From NCBI GenBank assembly GCA_964359785.1, contig CAYHWL010000074.1:1-7986 (forward strand): DNA of 7,986 nt, written 5' to 3'. Source of the DNA: JACQSU01 sp964359785. GTDB taxonomy: Archaea > Nanobdellota > Nanobdellia > Woesearchaeales > JAGWAF01. How positions within the stretch are numbered: the first letter of the stretch is position 1; the number at the start of each line of letters is the position of its first letter. The position numbers and the translations under genes were made by a program. Positions 5,301 through 7,986 of this stretch are shown piece by piece. The notes under the pieces are model-generated. The model ran no database searches, was not told the origin of the DNA, and saw nothing but the letters and a program-made list of their open reading frames with translations.

Positions 5301-7986
5301 CTTCAATACGTCTGTCACTACGGTTTACAATGTGAGCAATTCAACTATCCAGAATTCAAATCTTTACAATACAAGCGTGAATGAGTCCACCATATTCAAC
5401 AGCACGCTTAATACGTCGACTGTCTTCTCATCTTATATCCAGAATTCTACTATCCGCAACTCGACTATCGATCATAGCAGTGTTGAGAACAGCACGGTGA
5501 CTTTGAGCAATATCACGGACACGAGGATCAACAGCTCAAATATCTTCACAAGCAATGTCACAGATAGCAATGTCACTGGTTCCAGGATCAACGGTTCGGA
5601 GATAGATAATTCCGCGGTCAGTGGTTCGAACATCACTTTTGGCACGGTGAACGCCAGCGTCCTCACTGATATATTTGCTTCTTTGGCTAATATCACCAAT
5701 TCGACGATCACTAATAGTGTTGTGGAGAACAGCACTATCACCGGTTCGGTGCTTACGAATGTCACGCTTAAGGATACTTTCACGAATAATTGCACTTTTT
5801 TCAATGCTACTCTTGCAGGTGGTGAGATCAGGAATGCTACTATTGGGAATAGTTCGACTTTTGATTCCAACATCACCGCGTCTGTGATCAATAATAGCTG
5901 GGTGAATGTCAGCGTCGTCAATGGCTCGACTCTTTTCAATTCGGTGGTCCAGAATTGTTCGCTTTTCGAGACGGATCTGATAGATGTCAATTGCACGAAT
6001 CGGATTCTTCGTTTCGGTTATCAGGCGTTCAACTGTTCGCAGAATGTGACTGTTAATTCGTATCTTGCAGGTGATTTGTCGTGTCCTGCTGCGGATGGGG
6101 TGAGGGCGGCGCAGGATAGCATCGCGATCCGTTGTTCTGAATCGGGGTCGACTTATACTATCTCTGGTAATGGTACTGGTATAGGGATTGATCTTGGCGG
6201 CCGTAGCAATGTCACGATTTTCAATTGTACAGTCTCAAATTTCAGTCAGGGTCTTTCGATTGATGCGTTTTCTACAGCTCGGCTTCTTAATGTCCAGACG
6301 TTGAATTCGACTATTGGGATATCGATCACGAACTCTTCTTCCGTGTATATGGATGGCGTCAATTTCACTCAGTCTTTTATCCCGTTGGTCATCAAGGATA
6401 CTTTGGAGGTCACGATAAATAACAGCTTCCTGCCTGCTGGTCTGCGTATTGAGAATCAATCATCCATAATCAACTTCACTGGTTCAGTCAATTTCACGAA
6501 TAATAGGTCGCTTAAGAGCGTTTTCAGATTGGCAGGTGATCTTGCTTCTGTAAACACGTCGGCTGAACCTGGTCTCAATTCATCAGCGTTGATAACTTTA
6601 GGCGGTGTGGTCAGGTCCATTCCAAGGATCGAGCGTAGAGCCGAAGGCGGTTTCTTCCAGGATTGTCCATCGAGCATCTGTCAGAATCTCTCCTATGTAA
6701 GTCCAGTATATATCTTCAATGTCACCGGTTTCACGGATTATGGGGTTGGTGATTCACCTTTCCTTGTCAATGTTTCGCCTGCGGGTGTGTCTATAGTGAA
6801 CGGTAGCGCCGTGCGCATCGCGGTGAATGTGACGGATGATGTGAGCGCGGAGGTTGTTCTAGCGAACATTACCCTCCCGGATTCCACCAGAGTGGTCTCC
6901 GCGCTCACTAATTCCTCTTCTTCGATATGGAATCTGACTTTTGCCAATACGACCCAGATTGGGTTTTATAATTTCACCATCTTGGCAAATGACAGTGTCA
7001 ATCATATCACTTTAGGTTATGGCAACTTCACTGCCGTGGAGAATGTGGCTCCGTTGATTAGCAATGCTTCGCCTAATAATACTAATATAGTGCTTGGCTT
7101 GGTTGTGAGTTTTAATGTGAATATCACCGAGGATCTGTCGGTAGATGCGGCTTATGTGAATATAACTTTGCCAAATGGCGCGCTTGAGCAGAGGGGGTTG
7201 ACCGTCCTCTCTGGCGTCTTCTATAACACGACTTTCACCAATACAAGCGCGATAGGCAGGTACAATTATACTGTCTGGGCCAATGACACCCGTGGTCTTG
7301 CGACGGCATATACTGGATCATTCTTCACGGTGGTGGATGTCACAAAGCCAATCATTGTGAACTTCTCATTCTCTCCCCTTACATTGACGCTTGGTCAGTC
7401 TGTGACCATAACTGCGAATGTCACGGATGATGTGCAGGTTGATAGGGTATTTGCGAATATCACGATCCCTGGCGGCGCAGTCACCCAGGTTTTCCTGACT
7501 TTGTCTGGCGGCATCTATACCGGCAGCTATTTGCCGGCAGTTTCCGGCGCTTTTGCCATGTTCATCTTCGCGAATGACACCTCTGGCAATTACAACGTCT
7601 CTTCGTCGAACTCTCCTTCTGTGGCGCCGGCTCCAAGCACGCCAAGCTCGCCTGTCGGTTCTGCTAGTGGTTCTGGAGCGTCAGGCGCTCCAAGTCCTTC
7701 CGTGCCAGGGGCTGATGCTGGTCCGTCTGGTCCAAGTGTAGGCGCGGCCGCGATTGGCGTAGCTCCCTCTGCGCAATCCGCTCCTGCGGCAGAGCCGCCG
7801 GCGGCGGCGACTATAGTCACTGTCGCACAGAATGTGGCGCAGGTTGTCTCGCAGAGTTTGGCATCCCAGGCGGCGGCTTCTGTTGGGGCGGTTAGCGTCA
7901 GCGCGATTTCTGTCTCACAGGCGGCGGTAAATGCTGTCTGCGGATTTTCCCTGCAGGAGATTTCGCACGTGGATCTGACTCCCGCA
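2219..7986 (+). CDS. Giant modular surface glycoprotein, main fragment (both ends incomplete)
   Basis: Frame 1 is open without a single stop from the gap to the window end, about 1,922 codons, and the content is protein-like throughout. Order of modules: rest of repeat unit 1, units 2 and 3, a solitary Ig-like module, a Cys-containing region, two Ig-like domains, 44 pentapeptide repeats, a NosD/PbH1-like beta-helix, three Ig-like domains, and a Ser/Pro/Ala/Gly-rich tail. By hand I count about 165 NxS/T sequons, none after about 7605. Lys and Arg are rare. No enzyme motif, signal peptide or membrane segment is seen; the signal peptide would lie upstream of the window and any anchor downstream. 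It is best read as the continuation of the fragments at 1-1763 and 1764-2118. An exported, N-glycosylated stalk, adhesin or S-layer-type protein of an archaeon is the likely class; the precise function is unknown. Confidence 0.93.
2320..2934 (+). repeat. Tandem repeat unit 2 (A+B modules), 615 nt / 205 residues
   Basis: The A module (2320-2613) starts YVSVTNVSPNG and carries SVFANITLANGSVVRL and GAYLLAVTANDS, an Ig-like sandwich pattern. The B module (2614-2934) starts NLTIFDDTD and contains VHFFANYTNSTG, NVSCTLGLNRSG, LYEFNTTFTSSG, IYYWNVSCDGS and NDTVNISS. Two Cys (NVSC and NVSC) probably form a disulfide. The A module's codons end almost only in T or G, unlike units 1 and 3. Confidence 0.9.
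2935..3549 (+). repeat. Tandem repeat unit 3 (A+B modules), 615 nt / 205 residues
   Basis: The A module (2935-3231) carries NISPNLSVLV, VAANITYPSGSVLRI and GTYLLRIVANDTTS. The B module (3232-3549) carries NLSVFDDTDAILGSQV, HIFANYTNTTG, YCGLKLNRTG, LYEFNTTFTLGG, LYLYNVTCNGE and QDTVNISS. It is clearly homologous to units 1 and 2 but diverged in both modules. It has one codon more in A and one fewer in B, so the total happens to equal unit 2. The Cys pair is kept. Confidence 0.88.
3550..3849 (+). other. Protein domain: solitary fourth A-type Ig-like module
   Basis: NYSPNGVNYTQL, INISANITSIVGVDRAYINV and NYTARFYANDSAG repeat the SPNG, NISVNV, VxxNIT and ANDS pattern of modules A1-A3. No FDDTD B module follows. 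Twelve sequons fall in about 100 residues. It probably caps the tandem array. Confidence 0.7.
3850..4740 (+). other. Protein region: unrecognised beta-rich surface domain(s) with two Cys pairs
   Basis: It starts IGPSVIFLRESPADI, continues through aromatic and Asp-rich segments (SVDVDDHQAYPG, SSTYVKMRLFNVSN) and holds YYCNASYSAGDP with a second Cys 15 codons on (4321 and 4366). A second pair occurs in WYFVCANDSLGYGNCS (4672 and 4702). The last part (HLHQYNGSETFWYFVCANDS) reads like the closing strands of an FN3- or Ig-like fold. I recall similar YYCNxSYxxG segments in DPANN surface proteins but cannot name a family. The sequon density is a little lower than in the flanks. Confidence 0.55.
4741..5334 (+). 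other. Protein domains: two Ig-like beta-sandwiches
   Basis: Domain one (4741-5049) carries SPSQHAYGEIINISYTA, VTVYNVSLAYPNGTFVSG, FIWNASAV and YAISVQACDNLSRCS. Domain two (5050-5334) carries NVTGLNLSVGIL, TNITARVADVVGLSSVFVQI, FNFTRRQNITDEPG and YAVRIIVNDSAGNFNTS. The D-x-x-G-N closing turn is typical of Ig-like modules in prokaryotic surface proteins. Domain two leads through TTVYNVSN directly into the pentapeptide block. Confidence 0.7.
5341..6000 (+). repeat. 44 consecutive pentapeptide repeats (four-sided beta-helix), overlaid with N-glycosylation sequons
   Basis: From 5341 the translation divides into 44 pentapeptides with no insertion or deletion: STIQN, SNLYN, TSVNE, STIFN, STLNT and so on to VNCTN. 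The middle residue is Ile, Val, Leu or Phe in 40 of 44; the exceptions are IFASL, TFTNN, SSTFD and VNCTN. The first residue is Ser in 30 of 44 and Thr, Ala, Gly or Cys in most others. The last is Asn in 19. This matches the S/A-x-L-x-x logic of pentapeptide repeat proteins, in which four units make one square coil, here 11 coils and 60 nt each. About 28 sequons occur. They lie mostly in two registers, across the unit boundary (N|ST) or inside the unit (SN[IV]T). The minus-strand ORF at 5472-5996 is only a shadow of this regularity. Confidence 0.85.
6001..6690 (+). other. Protein domain: right-handed beta-helix of NosD/PbH1 type
   Basis: NCSQNVTVNSYLAGDLSC (6031 onward), then a Cys-containing strand, then TYTISGNGTGIGIDLGG (6151-6201), SNVTIFNCTVSNFSQGLSI, LLNVQTLNSTIGISI and SSVYMDGVNFTQS. 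This is the familiar order of NosD-like and parallel beta-helix surface domains: a cap, the phrase TIxGxGTGxGI, then SNVTIxNCxVxxFxxGI rungs. It follows the pentapeptide helix with no linker. The last rungs are weaker (LEVTINNSFLPAG, SIINFTGSVNFTNN). A short basic segment RSIPRIERRAE (6613-6645) and a Cys pair (6664 and 6679) follow. No catalytic residues of a lyase or hydrolase can be assigned. Confidence 0.7.
6754..7605 (+). other. Protein domains: three tandem Ig-like modules
   Basis: The modules lie at about 6754-7044, 7045-7338 and 7339-7605. Each has a V/I-x-x-x-SP start (LVNVSPAG, LISNASPNN, NFSFSPLT), a central strand NVTDDV or NITEDL followed by VxANITxP, and a closing FxxxANDT/S phrase. 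The same grammar appears in the A modules at 1764-3849, so the two arrays are probably related. Sequons remain dense to the end of the third domain (NVSSS, near 7600). Confidence 0.8.
7606..7986 (+). other. Low-complexity Ser/Pro/Ala/Gly tail followed by uncharged Ala/Val/Ser/Gln segment
   Basis: From 7606 to about 7815 the protein is Ser, Pro, Ala and Gly with few other residues (PAPSTPSSPVGSASGSG and similar). From about 7810 to 7945 it is rich in Ala, Val, Ser and Gln with no charged residue (VAQNVAQVVSQSLASQ, SVSAISVSQAAVNAV). There is no NxS/T sequon in the last 125 or so residues, and base composition becomes visibly more GC-rich. A flexible, possibly O-glycosylated wall-spanning spacer before a membrane-proximal domain is plausible by analogy with archaeal S-layer glycoproteins. 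The segment is too polar to be a convincing membrane helix. Confidence 0.6.

Noticed and set aside
4851..5318. Minus-strand ORF of 155 codons
   Set aside because: It is antisense to two clear Ig-like domains, has no ribosome-binding site and no recognisable motif.
5472..5996. Minus-strand ORF of 174 codons
   Set aside because: It is the reverse reading of the 15-nt-phased pentapeptide block. The regular phase removes reverse stops, and the product is only Leu/Val/Thr repeats without domain features.
5341..6000. CRISPR-like or satellite-like periodic DNA (15/60 nt period)
   Set aside because: The periodicity is in the encoded protein pattern, not in conserved nucleotide repeats with unique spacers. 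Codons vary freely between units.
1..7986. Genome-wide recoding of TAA as a sense codon
   Set aside because: Only one in-frame TAA occurs in about 2,600 codons. A recoded stop would be expected to appear more often.

Overview
The whole window appears to be the inside of one very large gene on the + strand, encoding a giant, modular, heavily N-glycosylatable cell-surface protein. Both ends run off the window. No second gene, RNA gene, promoter, terminator or intergenic stretch is visible. The protein is dominated by beta-sandwich (Ig-like) modules and parallel beta-helices. It is poor in Lys, Arg and Glu and extremely rich in Asn-X-Ser/Thr sequons: about 165 by hand count in the roughly 1,920 residues after the gap. 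Sequon density, modular Ig-like repeats with paired Cys, and NosD-like beta-helices best fit an archaeon, plausibly a DPANN or other uncultivated lineage (inference; there is no marker gene here). The run of 100 N shows that this is a scaffolded, probably metagenomic, assembly.

The reading is interrupted twice. First, an in-frame TAA lies at 1761-1763. The frame continues at once on the other side with the start of a tandem repeat and no credible start codon, so the two sides look like one protein broken by a nonsense change or a base error. Second, a 100-N gap (2119-2218) separates frame 3 on the left from frame 1 on the right. It falls inside a tandem repeat. Aligning both flanks to the next copy predicts that 159 nt are missing, or 159 nt plus whole extra repeat units, and 159 nt restores one frame exactly. 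With that fill the visible coding stretch is at least 2,681 codons (including the TAA).

Layout: end of a first Gly-rich domain (3-125); sandwich/linker (144-287); an Ig-like domain (288-1760) apparently split by a large Gly-rich adhesin-type insertion (408-1574); three tandem two-module repeats of about 205 residues (1764-3549); a fourth, solitary Ig-like module (3550-3849); a Cys-containing surface region (3850-4740); two more Ig-like domains (4741-5334); 44 uninterrupted pentapeptide repeats (5341-6000); a NosD/PbH1-type beta-helix (6001-6690); three Ig-like domains (6754-7605); and a sequon-free Ser/Pro/Ala/Gly-rich tail (7606-7986).

The most distinctive part is the 44-unit pentapeptide block. 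It is phased perfectly at 15 nt (60 nt per four units) and overlaid with N-glycosylation sequons in two fixed registers. It predicts a rigid, glycan-studded, four-sided beta-helical rod joined directly to a second type of beta-helix. The likely overall role is an adhesin, stalk or S-layer-associated protein; this is inference from architecture only.
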